64,000 nucleotides of DNA from Parapristionchus giblindavisi (Eukaryota; Nematoda; Chromadorea; Rhabditida; Diplogasteridae): contig CALSFV010000050.1 in the NCBI GenBank assembly GCA_943737045.1, positions 713,117 through 777,116 on the forward strand, in the 5' to 3' direction. Within the stretch, counting starts at the first letter, position 1. The number at the start of each line of letters is the position of its first letter. Shown here one piece after another: positions 43,401-52,900 of the stretch. The notes under the pieces are model-generated. The model saw nothing but the letters and a program-made list of their open reading frames with translations. It was not told the DNA's origin and made no database searches. The position numbers were made by a program, and so were the translations under genes.

Positions 43401-46400
43401 GATGCTAAAAAGAGCCGTATAGAGTGGGTCCTCACCTTGTGAGGATATGAAAATGTATGGGGTGCGCTACATATTATCATGAAGAACTTGGACCAATTAT
43501 GTGGCATTCTGTATTCTCTAATAGATTCGAAAGGCCAAAAGCGTTTCCCGTGTAGCAGTGGTTAGTAATCAGCGCTTGTAACCTCTCCACGCCGGTTTGG
43601 ATTCCCGTTTGCGATTTTCTCTATATTCAGCTTTCAAATTCGAAAGGCCGCATTGTCCCTGACATTTCCTTGGCGCAACAACGAACTTTCATGTCGGATT
43701 ACGGAATTCCAGGCATCCATAATTTAAGATAATATTGGTTTTGTATTCAGGTAGATGTCATTTATAGCCCTTCCTGACAAGTATAGTCACTCAAGAAAAG
43801 AATCCCCTTCTTTAACACTATTCCGAAATATTACACTCACCAATATTGTCTTACGGTGAAAAATGAACAACAAAACTGATCATAAACTAACTTTTCAAGC
43901 AAATTTGTGTAAATTTTATTTATCCGAATTTTTTTTGTTATTTTTTGGTTTTTGCAGAAAAACCAAACAAAAAAAATACCACACAAAAAATTCTCAAAAA
44001 CCCAAAAAAAACCAAAAAAACAAAAAAAATACCAAACAAAAAATCCCAGCCCTGGTGTGTACCAATCTTTCCATCTTTTCTTTCCTAACCTTACAATTAG
44101 AAATCACCGTATTTCAAGAAGAGTTGAAAAATTAGCAAAAAAAAATCGGGCCTTCAAACCTTGAACTAAATATTCATCCAGTTCATAAGAAGGCCTATAA
44201 ATTCTTAACAGAGCACGAACTTCATCATCGTCATCAAGAGTGAACAAGAATGTGACCTGCAAATGCGTTGGTATTTGAAATACACGAGATATATTTACTA
44301 TCCACTCTGGCCATACTCTCTCGCAGATAAAGAAAGCGAGATTGTGTGTAAAAGAGAAGATAGTTTCACATTAGTCCCTTTAAAACGCACTCTCCCTAAC
44401 AGCGGAGGGGTAGCGACAAGGGGAGGGCACAAAGTTTCAAAATCATCCTAGACCATTCATATTTAGTGGTTAGAGTCCCTAGGGGTGGGATACACTTCAG
44501 CCAAAAAAATGACTCGAAATATCGATTTTTGATCTACCAAAAGTGAAAATTTCAAATTGATTTTTTCCAATCGTGTCATATATCACTCGAAAGAGCGTTG
44601 AAGGTTATGTAAAACTGACAAGTTTTGAAAAGATTTCGTTCATTGGTTTTTGAGAAAACTCCGCTTTTATGAAAAAAGGCCAGAATTTTTTCCTTTCATT
44701 AAATAGCAGACCACATTCCTATCATTTCCAGGCTCTGCGCAGTTGATATATCATATATATTATGTAAAAATGGATGGGCTATCCGAATAACACACTTATT
44801 TTAACCATCTCCAAACCGAAACATGTCATATTGGCAAAAAACGAGAGTCTTTTAACGCCCAAATCATCGACGCAGGTTCGAATCCTGCTTCGGGTGAAAA
44901 TTTTTGCAAACTTTTTTTAGTTCCTTTCTGACTTCTAATCAACTTTTCCCATATTTTTAGACTGTTTAAAGTGGTTTTCAGATCGAACAATATCTAAATT
45001 GTGATGTTCTGAAAGTGTAAGTTGCTTTTGAAAAATATTTTCATTGATAAATACATTTGAGACATCAAGCACAACCATCGTCATCATTTGAATGATCTTC
45101 CTCAACAGAGTTGACATCGGTAAGTTCTCCATCCATCAATTCAATTGTTTCTTCCATGTTGAAAATTTCATTCATGCTGTTTCTGATGGAAGTGACCACA
45201 AGATCATCATCAGATATCAACGCTTCATCATCAATTGCATCAACTTCGTTCGTATCCAGTTCAATCAACAATTTCCTCCATTCCGTATCGAAATTTAGTT
45301 CATAGTTATCCTCATCGATTGTAGAACGTTTTGCTCTGATTCCACTTTGAATTCTTTTTTTGTCAATGTTAACAGATGTAATGGTTCTTGCAGATTTGAT
45401 GCGACTATAATATGAGCTGATCTGGCGAGCACTCAACCTTTCTTCGGGCGAAAACATTCTCGAGCCATCCTGGTTTAACGATTCACGCATTCTTTTCTCA
45501 CCATCTTCAGCTGACACTTTGGTTCCCTTATTGCTTGATGACAAAATCCAGACTTGCTCATCTGCTTCATTCACTTCGGCGATTGCATCCTCTACCTCAG
45601 GGATGCTTATTCGGTTCGAAAGAGCGCCTTCGATACTGTCCGCAAACATTCGTAGTGTGGTATCTCGTAGGGTAAACTTGAGAGGAACATCACAGTGCTA
45701 GCCTTTTAAAATATGCTCTTCCAATTCCTCCATTGTTGAAAACGCTTCTCTAACACTAAGCGATGGATAGCAAGCAAGTGCCAATCAAAATCGTGACATT
45801 TGGTACTATTCCCATACTCGTTTTTTGTTGAAGAAGTGATCATACTTTCACTTTCATTTGATTGATCTCCTTCAGAAGATCTATCGTACTATCCAAACAA
45901 AAATGGCTAGAAAAGATGTAATATTATAATTGAAAACCACTTTAAACAGTCTAAAAATATGGGAAAAGTTGATTAGAAGTCAGAAAGGAACTAAAAAAAG
46001 TTTGCAAAAATTTTCACCCGAAGCAGGATTCGAACCTGCGTCGATGATTTGGGCGTTAAAAGACTCTCGTTTTTTGCAAATATGACATGTTTCGGTTTGG
46101 AGATGGTTAAAATAAGTGTGTTATTCGGATAGCCCATCCATTTTTACATAATATATCAACTGCGCAGAGCCTGGAAATGATAGGAATGTGGTCTGCTATT
46201 TAATGAAAGGAAAAAAATCTGGTCTTTTTTCATAAAAGCGGAGTTTTCTCAAAAACCAATGAACGAAATTTTTTGAAACTTGCCAGTTTTGCATAATTTT
46301 CAACACTCTTTCGAATGATTTATGACACGATTGGAAAAAATCAGTTTGAAATTTTCACTTTTGGTAGATCAAAAATCGATATTTCGAGTCATTTTTTTGG

Positions 46401-48156
46401 CTGAAGTGTATCCCACCCCTAGGGACTCTAACCACCAAATATGAATGGTCTACGATGATTTTGAATCTTTGTGCCCTCCCCCCTCCGCCCTTACAGAGAG
46501 CGCGTTTTAAATTAAAATACTAGAATCATCAAGTTTGGAAAACTTAACAAGGATCAAGAATCATAGATTTATTATAAATTTGAAAAATGAACTGATTTAA
46601 GCAACACACTAGAATCAGGAAGTTCGGAATATAAACAATTCCACAAATGACAATCATTGTTAAGGTAGATGGAGTTTCACTGAAAATATTTGATCGTTAT
46701 CAAAAAAAGGGGGAAAAAAGAAATAATATTGAAGAAAGAGTTTGTATTACAAAGTATCATACTGTTTCGGTCATCCATATTGTATAACGTATAGCTAGGC
46801 ACAGGATTGTGTGGTTCTGGTCTGAGTTTTTTTCCAAAATTGCGAGAGTTTACAGAGCCGCAGTCTACATTACGGATGTCAGTATATTCACCTTTATTGG
46901 CGCTACGGAATAGCCAATAATTGTGTTCCAGTTAGTTCTTAACAACATCTAATATGTTTATCAATAAAAGGTAATGCTAGAGTCAAATCCCGTTATTCAA
47001 AGCGCACGAAGTCCTGCGGGAAATCGCTGCTAGGCCAGTGATAACTCAAGGCCGATTCAGTCCGCCGCGTGCTCGCATGATCTACACTTACCGATACATC
47101 ACATAAAGGCGATAGCAAAATGAAGTGAGGATGAGAAACAGTGATTGAGAAAGTGTATGGAGCATCACGGTATACATTACATGACAGAAGGCACCTGAAA
47201 TATTCAGTAAATGGAGAAACCGTAGCATCTTTATATTTTCCAACACTTTGAATTTTACTCGAGTCATCAACTTAGAATTTGTATGAACCCTTCATCTAGT
47301 ACACGCTATCTATCATTTTTCTCAAATCGTGTTGTCCGAAAATGGAATAATTTAGATCGAACTATTGTCACATCAATCTCTCCTCAAGTGTTTAGTAATT
47401 CTATAAAGATTGCAATCCAGTAATTACACCTATATCGTCGCTACTTCTTGTTTTAATATGTATTTTAATTGTTTATGAAAAATATCTCTCTTGTCTCTTT
47501 TCTCCAAGATGCGATAAATATATTATTATTATTTAAAAAAAACTAAAATATGTTTATTTTTTAAATCGATTACTTCATTACCAGATATGTAAACGCACGG
47601 TCCGTAATATACATAGCCGATCATTGTATGGGCAGGTATGATTCTTAAATGTCATATTATTAAAGTTACGCCTCAGATAGTTTGAAACCCCGCGCTCTGG
47701 CAGCGCTCTCTCGTAAGCAAAGAAAACAAGAGCGTATGGTTAGAGTGCATTAAAATGGCTGAACCTGGCAATGCACATCAACGTGCTGAGTGAAGCCATA
47801 GTGTCGACTAGGGCACCGTTTATCAGAAGAACTTTGTAGGATCTGAACGATGAATAGGTTATAATCTAAACGTATAAGATATAGCATATTAAAGTTAGAA
47901 TTGTAAGATATGAACTTTATTCTATTAATAATTTTGCTTCATGGTGTTTCAGCGACTACGACTAACGTAGTGTTTTGATCATATTTTTAAATAAAAAAAA
48001 TTAAAAGAAAGCTGACCTCAAAGTTCTCGGCGATCGCATAACAATCGCTATCAATAAAAGAACATTCAGGATTACTCCGAGAGAATCGACGATGATATGT
48101 TGGAAGATGGTAAACCAATCAGACAAAGGTAACGGTGACGGAAAGTGACGAGGCAT
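36779..48156 (-). CDS. Srd-type chemoreceptor gene C, intact but 11.4 kb long (11 exons, 321 aa)
   Basis: Exons are 48017-48156, 47765-47842, 47582-47643, 47092-47194, 46610-46679, 44160-44256, 42736-42836, 42166-42240, 37568-37681, 37216-37280 and 36779-36839. They total 966 nt with every exon length equal to gene B. The protein has the same landmarks: start MPRHFPSPLPL, TM1 VILNVLLLIAIVMRSP, GPCVYIS at TM3, TFLFTLDDDDEVRALLRIY, YYMQPYRK at TM7 and tail FNQE. No stop or frameshift was found. Donors and acceptors are all GT-AG; the exon 10 donor shifted to CGCAA|GTATAA. Length comes from insertions: a 2.1-kb TTAA element in intron 5, a 1.1-kb hAT-like element in intron 6 and a 4.3-kb TA-flanked element in intron 8. 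It also has a LINE 3' piece (intron 3) and MITEs. Orientation is opposite to A and B, so the 3' ends of B and C converge. Confidence 0.9.
36862..36977. mobile_element. MITE-2 copy p (gene C, intron 10)
   Basis: Shares its right TTAA with MITE-1 copy g. Confidence 0.78.
36974..37088. mobile_element. MITE-1 copy g (gene C, intron 10)
   Basis: Slightly shortened foldback with TTAA borders; accompanied by a MITE-2 arm and a stray receptor exon. Confidence 0.9.
37089..37190 (-). pseudogene. Stray TM2 exon of a Srd receptor inside intron 10 of gene C
   Basis: On the minus strand GATAAATAGCGCACTAATTG... through GTGCATTGTCAGGTTCGTTA is nearly identical to exon 2 of gene A (23345-23412). It includes the donor and the MITE-2 left arm that follows it in A. 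It lies between TM7 exon 10 and the last exon of C, where it has no structural role, and its 5' part is missing. Confidence 0.8.
37381..37488. repeat. (AAT)n microsatellite
   Basis: About 36 uninterrupted AAT units in intron 9 of gene C. Confidence 0.98.
37729..42013. mobile_element. 4.3-kb TA-flanked element (gene C, intron 8)
   Basis: TGAGGCCGTTTGCGTAAG at the left is inverted at the right (CTTACGCAAACGGCCTCA), with TA on both sides (37727-37728, 42014-42015). The terminal arms of about 220 bp include TGACGATGGTCATG / CATGACGATGGTCACG-type sequence. The right half contains a second long palindrome (about 40680-41830, centre near 41235). A 2.7-kb unique block (about 37960-40670) contains exon-like pieces on the minus strand. 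TA use suggests Tc1/mariner-type mobilisation; no DDE transposase was recognised. Confidence 0.82.
38355..39930 (-). CDS. Exon-like pieces of an unknown gene inside the 4.3-kb element
   Basis: Several minus-strand segments have AG...GT borders and open frames. The last (about 38360-38438) encodes ATVDALRDGQIYYDEEMKI and ends at a stop. Upstream pieces at about 38590-38650 and 38795-38850 join it in compatible phase and read IIYQLGWSTRREIMDVDYVV and FSTFSYNKDSRRT. Others lie near 39010-39070, 39310-39390, 39695-39755 (VELLDEELLKEMNRYF) and 39815-39930, but phases do not all connect. No domain was recognised. It could be a captured host gene, a decayed transposon gene, or partly chance. Confidence 0.25.
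42166..42256. other. Gene C exon 8 beside MITE-2 insertion
   Basis: Exon 8 (VLGVIMEKSMEMSKQ...) is followed only 18 bp upstream, in transcription order, by MITE-2 copy q. Confidence 0.6.
42258..42369. mobile_element. MITE-2 copy q (gene C, intron 7)
   Basis: TTAA at both borders. Confidence 0.78.
43294..43459. mobile_element. hAT-like MITE, CATACATTTT family, copy 4
   Basis: 166 bp with flanking GGGTGCGC on both sides (43286-43293, 43460-43467). It sits within about 10 bp of the homologous point at which the 2.5-kb relative entered TTAA element copy 1. Confidence 0.92.
43546..43611 (+). pseudogene. tRNA-like Pol III module (degenerate)
   Basis: A box decayed (TAGCAGTGGTT), B box decayed (GGTTTGGATTCC). 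Confidence 0.5.
44298..44383. mobile_element. MITE-2 copy r, partial (gene C, intron 5)
   Basis: TCCACTCTGGCCATACTCTC core; its right TTAA is the insertion point of the next element. Confidence 0.65.
44832..44896 (+). pseudogene. tRNA-like 3' half, left arm
   Basis: T-arm GCAGGTTCGAATCCTGC is perfect and followed by TTCGGGTG, but no matching 5' acceptor strand or A box is evident. The mirror copy is at 46016-46080. Confidence 0.5.
45065..45800 (-). pseudogene. Unidentified ORF in the TTAA element, with an in-frame amber codon
   Basis: From about 45800 down to the stop at 45065 the minus strand is one frame, broken only by a TAG near 45702. Before it the frame reads FSTMEELEEHILKG; after it HCDVPLKFTLRDTTLRMFAD. 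The 194-codon part from ATG 45649 is rich in Glu/Asp and ends in an acidic tail (EEDHSNDDDGC). No catalytic motif or zinc cluster was recognised. Its location in the unique centre of a TIR element suggests a decayed transposon protein; alternatively TAG is the AG of a splice acceptor and only the downstream exon is used. Confidence 0.45.
46016..46080 (-). pseudogene. tRNA-like 3' half, right arm
   Basis: Mirror of the left-arm copy; T-arm intact. Confidence 0.5.
46511..46560 (-). pseudogene. Second copy of the gene C exon 5 end
   Basis: On the minus strand CCAAACTTGATGATTCTAGT repeats the 3' end of exon 5 and its donor region, as in gene B (CCGAATTTGATGATTCTAGT). It lies about 70 bp downstream of the real exon 5. 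Confidence 0.65.
47284..47530 (+). mobile_element. LINE 3' end fragment (gene C, intron 3)
   Basis: A 45-codon open piece reads FFSNRVVRKWNNLDRTIV... and ends at TAA, the typical C terminus of CR1/RTE-like LINE ORF2 proteins (FF..RVV..WN.L). A 3' UTR and a TATTATTATTATTT tail follow. Confidence 0.75.
47660..47754. mobile_element. MITE-2 copy s (gene C, intron 2)
   Basis: CGCGCTCTGGCAGCGCTCTC core; ends just before exon 2. Confidence 0.65.
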
Positions 48157-48621
48157 GCTTAATTCTTATTATTCGTATTATGGATGATATTAAAAAGAAT
48201 GACAAAGGGGCTGATGGATGACCGTCGCTAAGAAAGCGATATCGGTGAGGGTTTGGGAGATCTACAGGCCCAAAACACTTAATTGGGGCCCAAAACACTC
48301 GATTTATGACGACGCGAAATGCAAGACGTCACGCCGTTACGTCGCCGGCGCGAAAGGCAAATGTAACAACGCAATAATGGAGAAAAATAAACTATGTTTT
48401 CATTGACACAAATCATTAGTAGTTTTTGAAGCGCACGCATATCGAAAATACTCATCTCAGCAAGATAAATGGACGCCTAATGAGACACATTGTGCATAGT
48501 TTTTTTTATTGACGCTTGTAAAATAAGTAATTATGATCTTCATCTTTATCAATGGGGTAAATTTACGATGATTTCAGAGCAGATATCAGAAGATGAACGA
48601 AAAAATATTCAAGAAGTACTC

Positions 48622-48712
48622 CTTGTATGGGACCTCAGCACGCCTAGATCAATCAGTCGTTTAATGGCAACTATTTCTCCCAAATTTGTACTGTTTTTGA
48701 TAGAGATCATTA
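48622..48712 (-). repeat. Dispersed repeat R1, copy 2
   Basis: TATGGGACCTCAGCACGCC inverted relative to copy 1. Confidence 0.65.
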
Positions 48713-48827
48713 AATTGCAAAATCGGTACAGGTTTTTTCAAAGTATTTTTTTTCTCAACTATTTTTATTGTGCGTATAAAATGTACTTGCATAAGAAAAT
48801 GACAAACGGTGCTAACGAACGGAAGTC

Positions 48828-49025
48828 AGAATCGAGAGGCGGGCGAGATGTAGCCTTCTACATCTCGCCCCGCCTCTCGTTTGTCTCTCCGCTGCCTCTC
48901 TCTAACCCGGCTGACCTTCGCCGCGCGCTATATTATATATAAAAGAGATCGGCATAGTTTCTGAACCATGCAAAACAAGAAAGTCTCTTCTACAAACAAA
49001 ACAAGTGATTTTTATACGCTCAATA
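48828..49025 (+). repeat. Dispersed repeat R4, copy 2
   Basis: Contains an added hairpin GGCGGGCGAGATGTAG / CTACATCTCGCCCCGCC and TATATATAAAAGAGATCGG. Confidence 0.7.
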
Positions 49026-49185
49026 ATTCGTATACTTTTTCGAAACCCCTACGTAAACTATCATGTGGAAAACAATTTAATGAGCTAAAGCGTTGAACAT
49101 TTCATAATTCACACAGTAAATTTATTTTGAATGTAAATTACGGTATTTGACAAATATTTCTCTCGATTTCTCCCTTATGCAAGAC

Positions 49186-49344
49186 GCTCGCGTTCTTGTC
49201 AAAACAGACAAACATCACTTTAAAAGCCTAGAAGGAGGAGTTTTAGCAAACGCCTCCACCCAGGCTTTTGACGTCATGTTTGTCGGCGAAAGGTTTTGGT
49301 TTGTTGGCGTGCACATACGTCCACTGGAACAAACTATACAGGCC
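49186..49344. mobile_element. MITE-4 copy c
   Basis: GGAGGAGTTTTAGCAAACGC core; right end ATACAGGCC; left terminus lost. Confidence 0.6.
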
Positions 49345-49425
49345 TATATCGTGGTGGGTCGGAGCTCAAAAAACACGTCGTTACATTCTTTTTGGCCGTT
49401 ACTGTAAGCACCATGTCCTCGTAAC

Positions 49426-49573
49426 ACAGTATTCTGGTTCAACGACATTTTTCGTTGATGACCAGACATGCCAAAGACCATTGATAGATTATTGATACAT
49501 ATATTGATACAGTTTCTTTGTTGAGCGGTTGTGTTGGCTTTCAAAGTCTAGAGAACACTGTGGTAGTGAGGGT
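49426..49573 (+). repeat. Dispersed repeat R2, copy 2
   Basis: CACAGTATTCTGGTTCAACG to AGAACACTGTGG. Confidence 0.7.
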
Positions 49574-49990
49574 TTGTATCCCCATGATATCCCTCTGTTG
49601 TTCTATTGCAATTGGGTTATTGATTTTCACCATCGATTTGCAAAAAAATCCAAAAGGCTATAATATTTTCTGTGTGATTGACCAAATCCAAAACTACGGA
49701 GAAATAAATCTTTATCTTTGATTCAACAAATTGTACACAGAAATGGCAAGTATCACCAATCAATCAATAATCTTAAAAGTGGGCGGAGTCATAGATAGAC
49801 ATCGATCGAGTGTTCGCGGAACGAACAAATCACCGTACTCGAAAATTGGCGGAAAATGATCACGATCACTGGGCTTATATACAATTTGATTATTTTCTAT
49901 ATTTTTTTTCTATTTTGAAAGTTGCAGGTCAGTACGGAGGTAGTGGTGAGGTAGATTTGCACTAGAATTTATTTTTACACTTGTTCAGCG

Positions 49991-52900
49991 TCAAGCGGCC
50001 TGCAGCATGGCGCGCACTTTCGGCGACACGGGCGCCTTTCGGGTGTGATTGACTTGTACGACGAGTGGATGCAATAGCTGTTTCTTCTGAAATAATTATA
50101 CTAATAATTATACTGTTAAATTCACATCCCGAGCTAATTTAAAACCCTCGTGGAAAAAGAAGCGAGAGGGCTTTGCCAGATCGTAGAGCTTCAAATGGGC
50201 TCAGGAATGTAAATTCGTAGGCCCTCAGGTGAACAAATAAATGTCATTTCGATCAATTTCATTAACTAAAATTTTCGATTGACTGACCCTCATAAAATGC
50301 TGAATTAGAGCACTTTCAAATCAAATAAACTACTCAACGTCCTATTTGGACCGAAAAGATATGACACAATAGTCAAACTTACGTGATCTTCATCCAGTGA
50401 CAGTACATTAATGACTGATCTCATGTCGATGAGCGAATCACGGTGGAACGAGCCCTGCAATACCGTACTCTATATCTACTGTATTCAAAATCTACCGTAT
50501 CCAATATCTACCGTATGCGACATTTACCGTATGAAATATCTACCGTATTCAACATCTGCCGTACTCAAAATCTACCGTGCGCGACATGAGATCACACAAT
50601 ATTTTCATGTAAACAATTTCTCGACGACAATGAAAGTCAGACGAGCAAGAGAGAATTTACTTTGAGAAATTTTGTACGCTGAATACGGATTGATTTGGCT
50701 TTAAAGGGAGTGTGACCTCTCTCAATGGTCTCTACATTGTGCACACTATTTCTCTGTTCTCTAACAACGAGAGAGCGTAGACCGTAGAAGAGACCGTTGA
50801 CAAAGGTTAAAAATGATCCCCTTTAAAAATGATTTATTCTACAGTTACCCTAATCTGCAAGATACTGCATCATAGCTCGAATTACATTAAGAGAATTAAT
50901 AGATGTACAAGAAAAAGTATGCATACACTTTACATGTAAATTTTTAAATAAATAAAGTGATTTAAGCACTCTTTTTTGAATACGGGTTTTCAAGCTTCAT
51001 AGATAGATTCATTTTCAGGAAAAGTAGATTAAAATAAACACATTTTAAAAAAATAGTCAGCCCACCTGGGGATGAACGGAGTCGTACAGCAATACACAAC
51101 CGACGAGCACTCTTTGGGTGAACAGTCTAGTGTCGGGGGACAGAGGATGAGAGGAGGACGAGGAGTGCAGGATCGAGCAGCTTAGACTGTAAATAGTTCT
51201 TGTTTATTGATTTTAAAAAGTTAAAATAAATTATTGATTTTGCATTATGCGCATAGTTGGCTTCGATCGTTTCAGAAATCTTTGCGTGATCCACCATTGG
51301 TTTTTATGTTTCACTTGACAGTGAAGATATTGACCGGAGGAATAGTTTTCGATGGTCCTTCACTGAATCCCGAAAAATACCAATCGTGTCACATATGAGC
51401 TAATTCGCAACTATCCGCTCTGGCAATCCTCTCTGGCTTTCTTTGTCTACGAGAGAGCGTTGCCAGAGCTTAACTTGATCTGTGCCTTTGAACAAGATAA
51501 CCGTGACGAGAAGAGAGAAGAAAAGTATGTTCACTATGAATAAAATGATCAAATAAATATCGAAAACAATAATAACAAATAAATAAATAAATAAAAGTAC
51601 TAACCGAACAATAGTATACAATGTGTCGATTGTATTCTCTTCAGGCAGCAGTGCGCTCTCGTAGATGAAGGAATCGGTGGATTTGTAGAGGACCTGAGAA
51701 AGTGCAGAGATCAAAGATCAAGTCTAAAGAACATCGAACAAGCAATGTTTCTTACAACCTTGTGTGTTTGACGCAGCCTTATACAGATTGGGTACCCGGC
51801 AATAATGGTTATCAGAGCGAAAATTTCTACAGTAAAATTCAAAATACCAACATCGGTCATCGAATTGGCGGTTGCCAAGAACCATGTAACATCGTTGTCT
51901 AGTTGGATGTCTCTGAAAGATCAAAGATCAAAGATCAAAGTTCAAAGATCAAAGATCAAAGATCAAAGATCAAAGATCAGGATCAGAGTTGAACATAAGA
52001 TCAAAGATCAAACTAAAAAAAGAATATATAACTACACTGATACTCTTACATAAAATTAAGAGTAATTATCAAAGATCAAATATCAATCAAAGATCAAAGA
52101 CCAATCAACCCACTGGGAATGGGATAGTATGTCGATAGTGGAGGTTAGCCTTCGGTAGATGGAGAAATGGTTGATCATTGAGGGATTTTGGACCTTGAAA
52201 AGAATTTTTGTTGAGAAAAATTTCGGATAATAAGAAAATAAGCAAAACGTTTGAAAAAATCTTCGTCATTTCTCCTTGTTTCTCTTTGTTTTCCGATTTG
52301 AATTTCATGTTGTTCTACCTCTGAAATTGGCAAATGGTATACCTTCATTTCGTCAAATCTCATCGCAAACACAACGAGGGTGGTGAATTGGCGAAGCTGA
52401 AACGGAAGAGATCAAAGACCAAAGATCAAAGATTAAAGATCAAAGATCATCAATTCTAAAACTTCCATACCAAGGCTTGATGCGATTGTAGTTGTTCGAC
52501 GGGCGGCAATGGGCCACTGCAGAGTTCCCACAGAAGTTTTGGCATCACCTTAATCATACTTTGATAGTTTTGTGCTTACAATTATTATGATTTAGTTTGT
52601 GAACTGTTTGTTTATCGGTCAGACGCGTTTCGGGTATGTGAACGTGTCAAATTTGCTCGGAGTGCCTTTCAACCCTCATTTTCGTGATCAAGACAAATCG
52701 TGGAGGTACTAAGTTCTATTTTTTTTCAAATTTCAAATCAAATTTCCTTGATTTCTCCACTATCCCTTGGTTCCCACTCATGCAAACCCTACTTCGAGGC
52801 GCATTTTCTCTCATTTCCCCTCTTATTCCTCATCGTTTTCCATGCAACATCTGGGCGGTGTCCAATTACCCCTCGAGCTATATTATCCCCATGATGAGTC

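Larger units (their letters stand above)
43260..43815 (+). mobile_element. TTAA-flanked element with tRNA-like module, copy 3
   Basis: TTAA at 43260-43263 and 43812-43815; internal match to copy 1 from ATCATGAAGAAC through CCCTTCTTTAA. Net of the nested MITE and its duplication it is 382 bp. Confidence 0.72.
42979..44054. mobile_element. hAT-like element, CAGGGCTGGGA family, copy 2 (1.1 kb, gene C intron 6)
   Basis: Ends CAGGGCTGGGACAAAAAA and TTTTTTGT...ATCCCAGCCCTG; the exact 8-bp duplication GTGTGTAC is on both flanks (42971-42978, 44055-44062). Inside lies a complete TTAA tRNA-like element (43260-43815), itself carrying a CATACATTTT MITE: three insertions deep. Confidence 0.92.
44380..46510. 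mobile_element. 2.1-kb TTAA-flanked element with long inverted arms and an internal ORF (gene C, intron 5)
   Basis: TTAAAACGCACTCTCC and GAGAGCGCGTTTTAA termini, then GCGGAGGGG / CCCCTCCGC. The arms (about 44380-44985 and 45935-46510) mirror each other, each with a 3'-half tRNA-like sequence. The unique centre (44985-45935) holds one long minus-strand frame. It entered the TTAA of a pre-existing MITE-2. Confidence 0.85.
48157..49990. other. Upstream flank of gene C and 3' flank of the CYRI gene: repeats only
   Basis: Contains receptor-upstream homology (48480-48590), R1 inverted (48622-48712), R4 (48828-49025), MITE-4 copy c (49186-49344) and R2 copy 2 (49426-49573). No gene was seen. Confidence 0.6.

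Noticed and set aside
43863..44164. Lys/Asn-rich frames
   Set aside because: A-rich terminal part of the CAGGGCTGGGA element.
44832..44896. Functional tRNA in the 2.1-kb element
   Set aside because: Only the T arm and 3' acceptor strand are present; no A box or matching 5' strand.
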